From contig CASJPF010000035.1 of assembly GCA_949383255.1 (NCBI GenBank), forward strand, positions 1 through 38,671: a stretch of 38,671 nt of DNA, in the 5' to 3' direction. The DNA is from Lachnospiraceae bacterium. GTDB taxonomy: Bacteria > Bacillota > Clostridia > Lachnospirales > Lachnospiraceae. Shown piece by piece: positions 1-7,783 of this stretch; within the stretch, counting starts at the first letter, position 1; every line of letters begins with the position of its first letter. Under the pieces are notes generated by a model that made no database searches, was not told the origin of the DNA, and saw nothing but the letters and a program-made list of their open reading frames with translations. The position numbers were made by a program, and so were the translations under genes.

Positions 1-1017
1 GGGCTGGTTGGACCGGCATCGCCAGGTTCGCTTATCGCATATCTAATGATGGCGTCGCGGGATAGCATGGTTTCTATTATTGTGGGTGTTGTGATTGCGA
101 CGGCGGTATCGTTTGGTATTGCGTCCGTAATAATTCGTATGTCTAAGGGAAAGAGTCTTGAGGAAGCACAAGCGGAAGTGGCGGACAGGAAGGCGGAGGC
201 AAAAGGGATTGCTGGCAATGAAGTGAAAAAAGCAGAAGGGGTCAGGAAAGTAGTATTTGCATGTGACGCTGGAATGGGTTCGTCCGCGATGGGGGCGACA
301 AAGTTTCGGAATCGCATCAAAGCACAGCGTCCAGATTTGACAGTGATTAATACTTCTGTGGACAATATTCCAGCAGATTGCGATATTGCGGTGGTTCAGA
401 TTACATTGGTGGAACGCGCAAGAAAGTCTGTTCCACAAGCGCAGATTGTGATGCTACAAAATTTTTTGGCTGATCCAGCACTGGATTTATTGTATGAACA
501 GCTAACGCAAAAACAGGAGCAGACAACAGACCCACAGGAGGAAATAGTTACAGCCTCCTTACCAACGCAGACAACACAGCAGACAGAATCCACAGAAAAA
601 CAAATCTTAGTGAAAGATGGTGTACAGTTAAATCTCCCATCTGTCTCAAAGGAACAGGCAATACAGGCAGCGGGAGAACTTTTGGCAAAACTAGGATATG
701 TAGATAAAACCTATGTTGATGCGATGCAAGAGCGCGAAAAGTTGGTATCTACCTATATGGGTATGGGCGTAGCGATTCCGCATGGTACTTCGCAGGCAAA
801 GGACACAGTAAAGAAGACTGGAATTGTTTTAATGCAGTACCCAGAAGGTGTTGATTTTGGTGATGAGAAAGCGCAGTTGGTATTTGGTATTGCAGGCATT
901 GGAGACGAACATTTGGATTTGTTGAGTAAAATCTGTGAGATGTTAGAAGACGAGGAGATTTTGGAGACGTTAAAGACAACAAAGAATGTTGAGTGGGTAT
1001 TAGAGCGTTTGAATTAG
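1..1017 (+). CDS. mtlA: PTS mannitol-type EIICBA, 5'-truncated
   Basis: C-terminal part of a fused mannitol permease that imports and phosphorylates mannitol at the membrane. The reading frame is open from base 1, so the start lies outside the window. The first ~45 residues are the end of the EIIC membrane domain (a PASPGS turn, then a hydrophobic segment near 65-125 nt). Next comes EIIB with the phosphocysteine loop CDAGMGSSAMGA (about 262-300 nt), a Gln/Thr-rich linker (about 500-600 nt), and EIIA with the phosphohistidine motif GMGVAIPHGT (about 760-790 nt). Linker and domain order match the long MtlA form. It heads a run of five genes on one strand with short gaps, including its own HPr and Enzyme I. 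The substrate is assigned from EIIB/EIIA resemblance; a related hexitol cannot be excluded because most of EIIC is missing. Confidence 0.9.
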   Translation, partial: GLVGPASPGSLIAYLMMASRDSMVSIIVGVVIATAVSFGIASVIIRMSKGKSLEEAQAEVADRKAEAKGIAGNEVKKAEGVRKVVFACDAGMGSSAMGATKFRNRIKAQRPDLTVINTSVDNIPADCDIAVVQITLVERARKSVPQAQIVMLQNFLADPALDLLYEQLTQKQEQTTDPQEEIVTASLPTQTTQQTESTEKQILVKDGVQLNLPSVSKEQAIQAAGELLAKLGYVDKTYVDAMQEREKLVSTYMGMGVAIPHGTSQAKDTVKKTGIVLMQYPEGVDFGDEKAQLVFGIAGIGDEHLDLLSKICEMLEDEEILETLKTTKNVEWVLERLN

Positions 1018-1053
1018 GAATTGACAGTTTCTTAAAAAGGAGGAAAGAATAAA

Positions 1054-2316
1054 ATGAAAGTCAAAGGCGTTAGATTACACGGAGCACATGATATCCGGTT
1101 GGAGGAGTTTGAACTTCCAGAGATTCAGGAGGATGAGATACTAGTGAAAGTTGTGAGTGACAGTATCTGCATGTCAACGTGGAAAATGGTGCAGGCTGGC
1201 AAGGACCACAAGCGCGTGCCAGAGAATGTAGCGGAGCATCCAGTTATTATTGGGCATGAGTTTACAGGGGATATTGTCAAGGTTGGCAGTAAGTGGAAGG
1301 ATCAGTTTCATGAGGGCAAAAAATTTGCACAACAGCCTGCAATTCCGGGGCAGATGGAATCTCCGGGATACTCTTATGAGTTTTTTGGGGGAGCGGCGAC
1401 ATACTGCATTTTCCCAAATGATGTGATTGAGAAAGGTTGTATTTGGGAGTATGATGGAGACAGTTATTTTGAGGCGTCGCTTGGTGAGCCGATGAGTTGT
1501 TGCATTGGTGGATATCACAGTAATTATCACACAGAACATCTCTCTTACGAGCATAAAATGGGAACGCTTGCTGGCGGTAATATCTTGATTCTCGGCGGAT
1601 GTGGACCAATGGGGCTTGGTGCGATTAGCTATGGACTTGCATTTGAAAATAAGCCCAAAAGAATTGTTGTGACAGATATTAATGATGCTAAGATTGCACG
1701 CGCAAAAGAAGTGATTTCAGAGGAGGAAGCAAAAGAGAAGGGGGTTGAGCTGCACTATGTCAACACAGCAGGAATGGAGGACCCTATTGCAGAACTTCGC
1801 GCTATCACAAAGGGCGTTGGATACAGTGATGTCTTTGTGTATGCACCTGTAAAGAGTATTGCGGAGATGGGGGATAAGCTTCTTGCGGTAGACGGTTGCC
1901 TAAACTTCTTTGCTGGACCTACAGACACGCAGTTTTCTGCAAATATGAATCTCTATAACTGCCACTATGCACGGACAAAAATAATGGGATCGACAGGTGG
2001 AAATACAGATGATATGAAAGAAGCCATTGCGAAATCGGCAGCAGGTGAAATCAACTCCGCAGTGATGGTGACGCATGTCGGTGGTATTGACTCTATTGTC
2101 GATACTACAAACAACCTGCCCAATATACCAGGCGGCAAGAAACTTGCTTATATCCAGTTTAATATGCCCATGACAGCAATTGAGGATTTTGGAAAATTAG
2201 GCGAAAAGGATCCATTTTTTAAGGAACTCGATGCGTGCTGCAAGCGCAATAAAGGGCTTTGGTCAAAAGAGGCAGAGGATATGCTGTTTGAACATTTTGG
2301 AGGGACACAAGTATGA
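1054..2316 (+). CDS. SorE-like sugar-phosphate dehydrogenase (MDR superfamily)
   Basis: Medium-chain dehydrogenase of 420 aa that resembles L-sorbose-1-phosphate reductase (SorE) along its whole length. Visible are Cys39 in SICMST and GHE at 67-69, the usual catalytic zinc ligands, and a Rossmann turn GGCGPMGLG near residue 178. The four-Cys structural zinc lobe of classical alcohol dehydrogenases is absent. SorE enzymes interconvert a ketose-1-phosphate and a polyol phosphate at C2, next to the phosphate. Placed between a mannitol PTS and 1-phosphofructokinase, the enzyme could oxidise mannitol-1-phosphate to fructose-1-phosphate; that substrate is inference. RBS AGGAGG lies 10 bases before the ATG. 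The stop overlaps the next gene's ATG (ATGA), so the two are probably translationally coupled. The alternative is a sorbose or glucitol phosphate substrate. Confidence 0.82.
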   Translation: MKVKGVRLHGAHDIRLEEFELPEIQEDEILVKVVSDSICMSTWKMVQAGKDHKRVPENVAEHPVIIGHEFTGDIVKVGSKWKDQFHEGKKFAQQPAIPGQMESPGYSYEFFGGAATYCIFPNDVIEKGCIWEYDGDSYFEASLGEPMSCCIGGYHSNYHTEHLSYEHKMGTLAGGNILILGGCGPMGLGAISYGLAFENKPKRIVVTDINDAKIARAKEVISEEEAKEKGVELHYVNTAGMEDPIAELRAITKGVGYSDVFVYAPVKSIAEMGDKLLAVDGCLNFFAGPTDTQFSANMNLYNCHYARTKIMGSTGGNTDDMKEAIAKSAAGEINSAVMVTHVGGIDSIVDTTNNLPNIPGGKKLAYIQFNMPMTAIEDFGKLGEKDPFFKELDACCKRNKGLWSKEAEDMLFEHFGGTQV

Positions 2317-3221
2317 TATATACAGTGACATTTAACCCATCTCTGGATTATATTGTATCTATGGACCGTTTTGAGATGGGCAAAACCAACCGCACCACTG
2401 GGGAGCAAATGTTCCCCGGCGGCAAGGGAATTAATGTCTCTATTGTTTTGCGCAACTTAGGGATAAAAAATACAGCACTTGGCTTTACCGCGGGATTTAC
2501 AGGGGACCAGATAGAGCGTGAGGTGCGAAAAGTGGGGCTGCTTACAGATTTTATCCATTTGGATAAGGGACTTTCCCGCATTAATGTCAAGTTGAAGGAT
2601 TATGATGGAACAGAGATAAATGGCATGGGACCAGAGATTGAACAGATTGATGTCAATGCGTTGTATGAAAAGTTAGATAGGCTAACGGCAGATGACGTGT
2701 TGGTATTGGCAGGCAGCATTCCAAACAGTTTGCCAGATTCCATTTACAGCGATATTCTTGCGCGGCTTCAGAAAAAAGGGGTTTTGTTTGTGGTGGATGC
2801 AACAAAAGATTTGCTTTTAAATGTCCTGCAATATCGGCCATTTTTAATCAAGCCAAACAATTATGAGCTGGGGGAAATCTTTCAGGTGACATTGAACACA
2901 AGGGAGGAAGTTGTTCCCTATGCCAAAAAGCTTCAGGAAAAGGGTGCGCGGAATGTGTTGGTGTCTATGGCAGGACAGGGAGCAGTTCTTGTAGATGCAT
3001 TGGGCGCAGTGCATATGCTTGCAGCACCAGAGGGAAGGCTTGTCAATGCAGTAGGCGCAGGAGATTCTATGGTTGCTGGATTTTTGGCGGGTTGGACAGA
3101 GAAAAAAGACTATGCATATGCATTTCGCATGGGAATCTCTGCCGGCAGTGCAAGCGCTTTCTCCGAGCTATTGGCGACGAGACAGGAAATAGAACAAATA
3201 TTTGAAAGGCTTGAAAATTAA
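2313..3221 (+). CDS. fruK: 1-phosphofructokinase (PfkB family)
   Basis: A 302-aa PfkB sugar kinase expected to convert fructose-1-phosphate and ATP to fructose-1,6-bisphosphate in the cytoplasm. The N-terminal TFNPSLDYIV and PGGKGINVS motifs and the C-terminal VNAVGAGDSMVAGF signature, with its catalytic Asp, are all present; length is normal for FruK. It overlaps the upstream dehydrogenase by four bases. No fructose-specific EII is seen beside it, so its substrate probably comes from the dehydrogenase. Tagatose-6-phosphate kinase (LacC) is the nearest alternative within the family, but the N-terminus fits FruK better. Confidence 0.87.
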   Translation: MIYTVTFNPSLDYIVSMDRFEMGKTNRTTGEQMFPGGKGINVSIVLRNLGIKNTALGFTAGFTGDQIEREVRKVGLLTDFIHLDKGLSRINVKLKDYDGTEINGMGPEIEQIDVNALYEKLDRLTADDVLVLAGSIPNSLPDSIYSDILARLQKKGVLFVVDATKDLLLNVLQYRPFLIKPNNYELGEIFQVTLNTREEVVPYAKKLQEKGARNVLVSMAGQGAVLVDALGAVHMLAAPEGRLVNAVGAGDSMVAGFLAGWTEKKDYAYAFRMGISAGSASAFSELLATRQEIEQIFERLEN

Positions 3222-3233
3222 TAAAACAAAAAT

Positions 3234-3245
3234 TGTAGTACTACA
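3234..3245. promoter_or_regulatory. 12-bp perfect palindrome between fruK and ptsH
   Basis: TGTAGTACTACA is a perfect palindrome in the 59-base gap between fruK and ptsH. Its symmetry and size suit an operator for a dimeric regulator (GntR-type sites look similar), but no cognate regulator is adjacent. No convincing promoter is visible around it, so the role is open. Confidence 0.35.
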
Positions 3246-3280
3246 GTGAATAAAATTAAAAATATAAGAAAGGAATCACT

Positions 3281-3538
3281 ATGAAAGAGTTTACATATGT
3301 CATTACAGATAAAGAGGGGATTCATGCACGCCCAGCAGGCGAGTTGGTAAAATTAGCAAAGAGCTATGCATCGTCTGTATTCGTTATAAAAGAAGGAAAG
3401 AAAGCAGATGCAAAGAAAGTTTTTGGGCTTATGGGGCTTGGTGTCAAACAAGGCATGGAAATTACAGTGCAAGTGGAAGGCGAAGACGAGGATACGGCAG
3501 CAGTGGCTTTGGAGACATTCTTAAAAGAGAATCTATAG
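3281..3538 (+). CDS. ptsH: HPr-like phosphocarrier protein with Lys46
   Basis: An 85-aa HPr that carries phosphate from Enzyme I to the EIIA domain. His15 sits in the canonical GIHARPAG motif. Aligned without gaps to Bacillus HPr, the segment that normally reads LKSIMGVMSLG reads AKKVFGLMGLG, so the regulatory Ser46 is Lys46. This copy therefore should not be phosphorylated by HPr kinase or act as a CcpA corepressor through that site. RBS AAGGAA lies about 8 bases upstream. It sits 9 bases before ptsI. It is probably a dedicated carrier for this PTS, and a second, canonical HPr is likely encoded elsewhere (inference). Confidence 0.9.
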   Translation: MKEFTYVITDKEGIHARPAGELVKLAKSYASSVFVIKEGKKADAKKVFGLMGLGVKQGMEITVQVEGEDEDTAAVALETFLKENL

Positions 3539-3547
3539 GAGAACTAT

Positions 3548-5182
3548 ATGGCAGAGGAATTTTTAGATAAAAAGTTTTCGGGCAAGACAGTATACAATGG
3601 CATCACAATGGGCAAAGTGTTGGTTTTGCGCAAAGATCAGGAACAGATTAGAAGGATAAGAGTTGAGAATCCAGAACAGGAGACGAAACGGGTTCAGGAT
3701 GCCGTTGATGTGTCAAAGCAGCAACTTTCCATGCTCTATAACAAGGCTGTAAAAGAAGTTGGCGAGTCCAGCGCTGCCATTTTTGAAGTCCATCAAATGA
3801 TGCTTGAAGACGAGGACTATTTGGATGCCATTTATCATGTAATACGCACAGAGATGGTAAATGCAGAGTATGCAGTGGCAGTGACAGGGGACAATTTTGC
3901 TGGAATGTTCGCTGGAATGGATGACGAGTACATGCAGGCGCGCGCAGCAGATGTCAAGGATATTTCTGCGCGGCTGGTGCGCAATCTATCAGGGCAGAAC
4001 AACATGGACTTTTCTACAATGGAACCCTCTATTATTGTGGCGGAGGATTTAAGCCCGAGTGAGACTGTGCAGATGGATAAAAAGAAAATATTAGCGTTTG
4101 TGACAGTGCATGGTTCTACCAACTCGCACACAGCGATTCTTGCACGCATGATGAATATTCCGGCATTGATTGGTGTACCAATGGATTTGCGTGAGATTCA
4201 AACAGGAATGACTGCGGTTGTAGATGGGGCAGCAGGTGAGGTGATTTTTGAGCCAACGGAATCTGAGTGTAGTAAGGCAGCGCAGAAAATTGCAGCGGAG
4301 CGGGAAAAATTACGCTTGTTACAAGAGCTAAAAGGAAAGAAAAATGAGACAAGCGATGGAAGGACCATCAATATTTATGCAAATATTGGCAGCGTTAGCG
4401 ATGTCGGGTATGTGTTGGAAAACGATGCAGGTGGAATTGGACTTTTTCGCAGTGAATTTCTGTATCTAGGGCGCGATAATTTTCCGTCGGAGGAAGAGCA
4501 ATTTCAAGCATATAAACAAGTTGTACAGACAATGGGACAGAAGAAGGTTATTATCAGAACGCTTGACATTGGCGCAGATAAACAGGCGGATTATTTTGCG
4601 CTTGGCAAGGAGGAGAATCCAGCGCTTGGATACAGAGCGATTCGCATTTGTCTAAAACAGCCTGAGATTTTTAAGACGCAGTTGCGCGCACTTTTGCGAG
4701 CAGCAGCTTACGGCAATCTTTCTATAATGTATCCAATGATTATTTCTGCTGAGGAAGTAAAGCAAATTGGTAGCATTGTTGAGGAAGTGGAAACAGAGTT
4801 AAAGCAAGCACAGATTCCCCATCGTAGACCAGAGCAGGGTATTATGATTGAAACGCCTGCGGCAGTGATGGTCAGCGATGAACTTGCTGTGTTGGTGGAT
4901 TTTTTCAGCATTGGCACAAATGATTTGACACAGTACACGCTTGCAATTGACCGCCAAAACCAGCGGCTAGAGGATTTTTACAATCCGCATCACAAGGCGA
5001 TCTTGCGCATGATACAGATGGTGGTGGACAATGCGCATAAATGTGGAAAATGGGTGGGAATTTGCGGTGAACTCGGCGCGGATACACAGCTTACAGAAAC
5101 GTTTGTAAATATGGGCGTGGACGAATTATCTGTCGCGCCGCCTATGGTATTAAAAGTGCGGGAAAAAGTACGAGCGATCTAA
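3548..5182 (+). CDS. ptsI: PTS Enzyme I (PEP-protein phosphotransferase)
   Basis: A 544-aa Enzyme I that starts the phosphorelay by taking phosphate from PEP and passing it to HPr. The phospho-His is His194 in GSTNSHTAILAR. The PEP-binding barrel carries GLFRSEFLY, the MIETPAAV strand and SIGTNDLTQY, and the catalytic Cys506 lies in WVGICGELGAD. The N-terminus is slightly extended, but total length is within the family's normal range. It follows ptsH after 9 bases, with RBS AGGAGA ending 6 bases before the ATG. It closes the operon, making this PTS independent of general carriers encoded elsewhere. Confidence 0.95.
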   Translation: MAEEFLDKKFSGKTVYNGITMGKVLVLRKDQEQIRRIRVENPEQETKRVQDAVDVSKQQLSMLYNKAVKEVGESSAAIFEVHQMMLEDEDYLDAIYHVIRTEMVNAEYAVAVTGDNFAGMFAGMDDEYMQARAADVKDISARLVRNLSGQNNMDFSTMEPSIIVAEDLSPSETVQMDKKKILAFVTVHGSTNSHTAILARMMNIPALIGVPMDLREIQTGMTAVVDGAAGEVIFEPTESECSKAAQKIAAEREKLRLLQELKGKKNETSDGRTINIYANIGSVSDVGYVLENDAGGIGLFRSEFLYLGRDNFPSEEEQFQAYKQVVQTMGQKKVIIRTLDIGADKQADYFALGKEENPALGYRAIRICLKQPEIFKTQLRALLRAAAYGNLSIMYPMIISAEEVKQIGSIVEEVETELKQAQIPHRRPEQGIMIETPAAVMVSDELAVLVDFFSIGTNDLTQYTLAIDRQNQRLEDFYNPHHKAILRMIQMVVDNAHKCGKWVGICGELGADTQLTETFVNMGVDELSVAPPMVLKVREKVRAI

Positions 5183-5183
5183 C

Positions 5184-5289
5184 GCATCAAGCCATATATA
5201 ATCGCTTCGCGATGGGTTGATGCATGCTACCACTACGCAATTTTACAGGACTTTGCAGCGCAGTGCAAAGTCCTGTCTGAACTGTTACA
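5184..5289 (-). repeat. Hairpin-rich intergenic repeat, copy 1
   Basis: Starts directly after ptsI. It contains a stem GCATCAAGCC / GGGTTGATGC (5184-5193 / 5214-5223) that encloses ATCGC-ttc-GCGAT (5201-5213). A perfect 13-bp stem ACAGGACTTTGCA / TGCAAAGTCCTGT follows (5245-5257 / 5264-5276), then CTGAACTGTTACA. Read on the minus strand it has the same parts in the same order as the element at 33487-33625, with a shorter relative at 9555. No coding capacity is seen. It resembles a REP or MITE-like dispersed element and may also act as an mRNA end for the PTS operon. Confidence 0.7.
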
Positions 5290-5318
5290 AATAAATTATG
5301 CAAAAAATAGAGATTTTT

Positions 5319-5340
5319 TCAAGAAAGTCTTGATTTTTTT
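5319..5340 (+). terminator. Weak intrinsic terminator after the PTS operon
   Basis: A short stem TCAAGA-aag-TCTTGA is followed directly by seven T residues. The stem is only 6 bp and A/T-rich, so efficiency is uncertain; the strong 13-bp hairpin just upstream may help end the ptsI transcript. Confidence 0.45.
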
Positions 5341-5422
5341 GCTGAGATATATTATTGTATAGAAAGTAAAAGAAATTAGGCACAAAGATTCAAATTTAAA
5401 TCATGATATCGTGAACGAAGGT

Positions 5423-5461
5423 GTTCCAAAAAAGAAGTATCTCTTTTTTTGGAACTTTTTT
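5423..5461 (+). terminator. Leader terminator upstream of glnN
   Basis: GTTCCAAAAAAG pairs with CTTTTTTTGGAAC (one bulged T) and a six-T run follows. It lies about 145 bases before glnN and some 240 bases after ptsI, and is preceded by the sequence GAACGAAGGTGTTCC, part of which forms the 5' arm. A terminator here suggests control of glnN by attenuation or antitermination if transcription starts upstream of it. A candidate upstream start is TTGATT (5330-5335) with TATTGT 17 bases later. A weak downstream promoter, TTGATC (5520-5525) / TATATT (5542-5547), is also possible. Confidence 0.65.
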
Positions 5462-5469
5462 ATGCACAC

Positions 5470-5510
5470 GGGTGCCCAAATGAAATACGTCAGCAAGCTG
5501 ACGGGCACCC
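5470..5510. repeat. Nested hairpin in the glnN leader
   Basis: GGGTGCCC (5470-5477) pairs with GGGCACCC (5503-5510), and an inner CGTCAG-caag-CTGACG hairpin occupies 5488-5503. The two stems share one base at the junction. A further small stem with CGCCTA and TAGGCG follows at about 5513-5534. No T-run follows, so this is not a terminator. It could be a leader RNA structure or another dispersed palindromic element. Confidence 0.5.
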
Positions 5511-5606
5511 GGCGCCTACTTGATCTTATATAGGCGAGCGTTATATTGCATAAAGTATATGCGCAACGGGAAGGTATTGTGAATAGTGGAAAGCGAGGAA
5601 ATCAAT

Positions 5607-7718
5607 ATGAGCGAAGCGTTAAATGTGGAAAAAATTTTTGCTGAGAAAGTCTTTACCGTTGAAAAGATGAAGGAGAGACTTACTAGAAAGGTTTTTCTGG
5701 AAGTAAAGCGAGTTATGGAGTATGGCGGAGAGCTTTCTATGACAACAGCGGATGTTGTGGCGAAGGCAATGAAGGACTGGGCAGTGGAGAATGGCGCAAC
5801 GCACTATACACATTGGTTCCAGCCGCTTACAGGTATTACGGCGGAGAAGCATGATTCGTTTGTATCACACCCTGATACAGAGGGCAAGATGCTGATGGAA
5901 TTTTCTGGAAAAGAGCTTATTAAAGGAGAGCCAGATGCCTCCTCATTTCCATCAGGCGGACTTCGTGCAACCTTTGAGGCGAGGGGATATACGGCGTGGG
6001 ATATCACTTCTCCAGCATTTTTAAAGGAGTCTGGTTGTGGTGTGATTCTCTGTATTCCAACGGCGTTCTGTTCTTATACAGGAGAAGCGCTCGACAAGAA
6101 AACACCACTTTTGCGTTCTATGGAGGCGTTGAGTGAACAGGCGCTTCGCATTGTGAAGTTATTTGGCAACGAAGGCGCAACAAAAGTTACTGCATCTGTA
6201 GGACCAGAACAGGAGTATTTTTTGGTTGACAAGGATCTTTATTTACAGAGAAAGGATTTGATGTTTGCGGGGCGCACATTGTTTGGCGCACCAGCTCCAA
6301 AAGGGCAGGAGATGGAAGATCACTATTTTGGTGTAATTAAAGAACGTGTCGGTGCATATATGAAGGACTTGAATGAAGAGCTCTGGAAACTTGGCGTCAC
6401 AGCCAAAACACAGCACAATGAAGTTGCTCCCGCGCAGCATGAATTGGCGCCAATCTATGAGACTGCAAATATTGCGGTTGATCACAATCAGCTTGTGATG
6501 GAGGCGATGAAAAGGGTTGCATACAAGCATGATTTGAGATGTCTGCTTCATGAGAAACCTTATGCAGGTGTGAATGGATCTGGTAAGCATAACAATTGGT
6601 CGATTACAACAGATAATGGTGAAAATCTATTAGATCCGGGTGATACACCCAATAAAAATATTCAGTTTTTATTGGTGCTTGCTTGTATTTTGCGGGCAGT
6701 AGATCGTCATGGTGATTTGCTGCGTCAGTCGGCAGCTGATGTGGGAAATGACCATAGACTTGGCGCAAATGAAGCACCGCCAGCAATTATTTCAGTTTTT
6801 CTTGGCGACCAGCTTGAAGATGTGGTGCGTCAGCTTGTCGAGACAGGAGATGCAGCAAAAGTAAAACAGGGTGGAAAGTTAGAAACGGGTGTATCTACAC
6901 TTCCTGATTTTGAGAAGGATGCGACGGACAGAAACAGGACTTCACCATTTGCGTTTACAGGCAATAAGTTTGAGTTTCGTATGGTTGGATCAGCGGACTC
7001 TATCGCAAGTCCCAATACTACATTGAATGCAATTGTAGCAGAGGCATTTTGTGAGACAGCTGACCGTTTAGAGAAAGCAAAGGATTTTGACCTTGAAGTA
7101 CATGATATTATCAAAGAATATATGACAGCACATCAGCGTATTATTTTTAATGGTGACGGATATTCTGATGAATGGGTTGCGGAGGCAGAGCGGCGTGGAC
7201 TTCCAAATATTAAATCTATGATTGAGGCGGCCTCCACCATCACAACAGATAAGGCCGTTGCATTATTTGAAAAATTTGGTATTTTTACAAGAGTGGAGCT
7301 GGAATCACGTGAGGAGATTATCTATGAGACATACGCCAAGACAATTAATATTGAGGCGCTCACAATGATTGATATGGCAGGGAAAGATATTATTCCAGCG
7401 GTTGCTTCTTATGCGGGAAGTCTTGCAAGCACAGTGATTGCAGTAAAGGAGGCTGGCGCTTCAGCGCAGGCACAGACGGAGATGCTTATAGAAGTGGATC
7501 GTCTTTTAGCAGAGGCGAAAAAGGCATTGAATACCTTAAAGGAAGTGGAGGCAAAGGCATCTGTCATATCCGATGCAAAGGAACGGGCATTTTATTATAA
7601 GGATACGGTTAAGGAGGCAATGGAGGCACTTCGCGCACCGATTGATCAGCTTGAGATGATTGTAGATAGTACGATTTGGCCAATTCCTACATATGGAGAG
7701 TTAATGTTTGAGGTATAA
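5607..7718 (+). CDS. glnN: Type III glutamine synthetase (GlnN)
   Basis: ATP-dependent ligation of ammonium to glutamate in the cytoplasm. The ATG at 5607 gives 703 aa, typical of the large GSIII class and far longer than GlnA type I. Visible are the N-terminal region with HWFQPLTG and [20 protein letters not shown], the GPEQEYFL glutamate-binding strand, the [10 protein letters not shown] loop and the C-terminal [17 protein letters not shown] motif. An in-frame GTG at 5586 adds seven residues; the ATG is preferred because GAGGAAAT lies about 9 bases upstream. A leader with a terminator and hairpins precedes it, pointing to regulation by nitrogen supply. The gene stands alone, with a strong terminator downstream. 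Confidence 0.96.
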   Translation: MSEALNVEKIFAEKVFTVEKMKERLTRKVFLEVKRVMEYGGELSMTTADVVAKAMKDWAVENGATHYTHWFQPLTGITAEKHDSFVSHPDTEGKMLMEFSGKELIKGEPDASSFPSGGLRATFEARGYTAWDITSPAFLKESGCGVILCIPTAFCSYTGEALDKKTPLLRSMEALSEQALRIVKLFGNEGATKVTASVGPEQEYFLVDKDLYLQRKDLMFAGRTLFGAPAPKGQEMEDHYFGVIKERVGAYMKDLNEELWKLGVTAKTQHNEVAPAQHELAPIYETANIAVDHNQLVMEAMKRVAYKHDLRCLLHEKPYAGVNGSGKHNNWSITTDNGENLLDPGDTPNKNIQFLLVLACILRAVDRHGDLLRQSAADVGNDHRLGANEAPPAIISVFLGDQLEDVVRQLVETGDAAKVKQGGKLETGVSTLPDFEKDATDRNRTSPFAFTGNKFEFRMVGSADSIASPNTTLNAIVAEAFCETADRLEKAKDFDLEVHDIIKEYMTAHQRIIFNGDGYSDEWVAEAERRGLPNIKSMIEAASTITTDKAVALFEKFGIFTRVELESREEIIYETYAKTINIEALTMIDMAGKDIIPAVASYAGSLASTVIAVKEAGASAQAQTEMLIEVDRLLAEAKKALNTLKEVEAKASVISDAKERAFYYKDTVKEAMEALRAPIDQLEMIVDSTIWPIPTYGELMFEV

Positions 7719-7721
7719 GAA

Positions 7722-7757
7722 AAATGAGCAGGGGAAAGTTATTTCTCCTGCTCATTT
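7722..7757. terminator. Bidirectional terminator between glnN and the chemoreceptor gene
   Basis: A 16-bp stem (7722-7737 with 7742-7757) contains one G-U pair and a four-base loop; both flanks are A/T-rich. It lies between the convergent ends of glnN and the minus-strand chemoreceptor gene and can serve both. Confidence 0.85.
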
Positions 7758-7783
7758 GTGTGGAAGGGGGATTTCCAACACAT

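Noticed and set aside
43..438. 131-codon minus-strand frame opposite mtlA
   Set aside because: Antisense to the EIIB region, His/Cys/Arg-rich composition and no initiation signal; a shadow of mtlA.
5470..5537. glnN leader hairpins as a known riboswitch (glutamine or other class)
   Set aside because: I could not match the conserved core of any riboswitch class; described only as leader structure.
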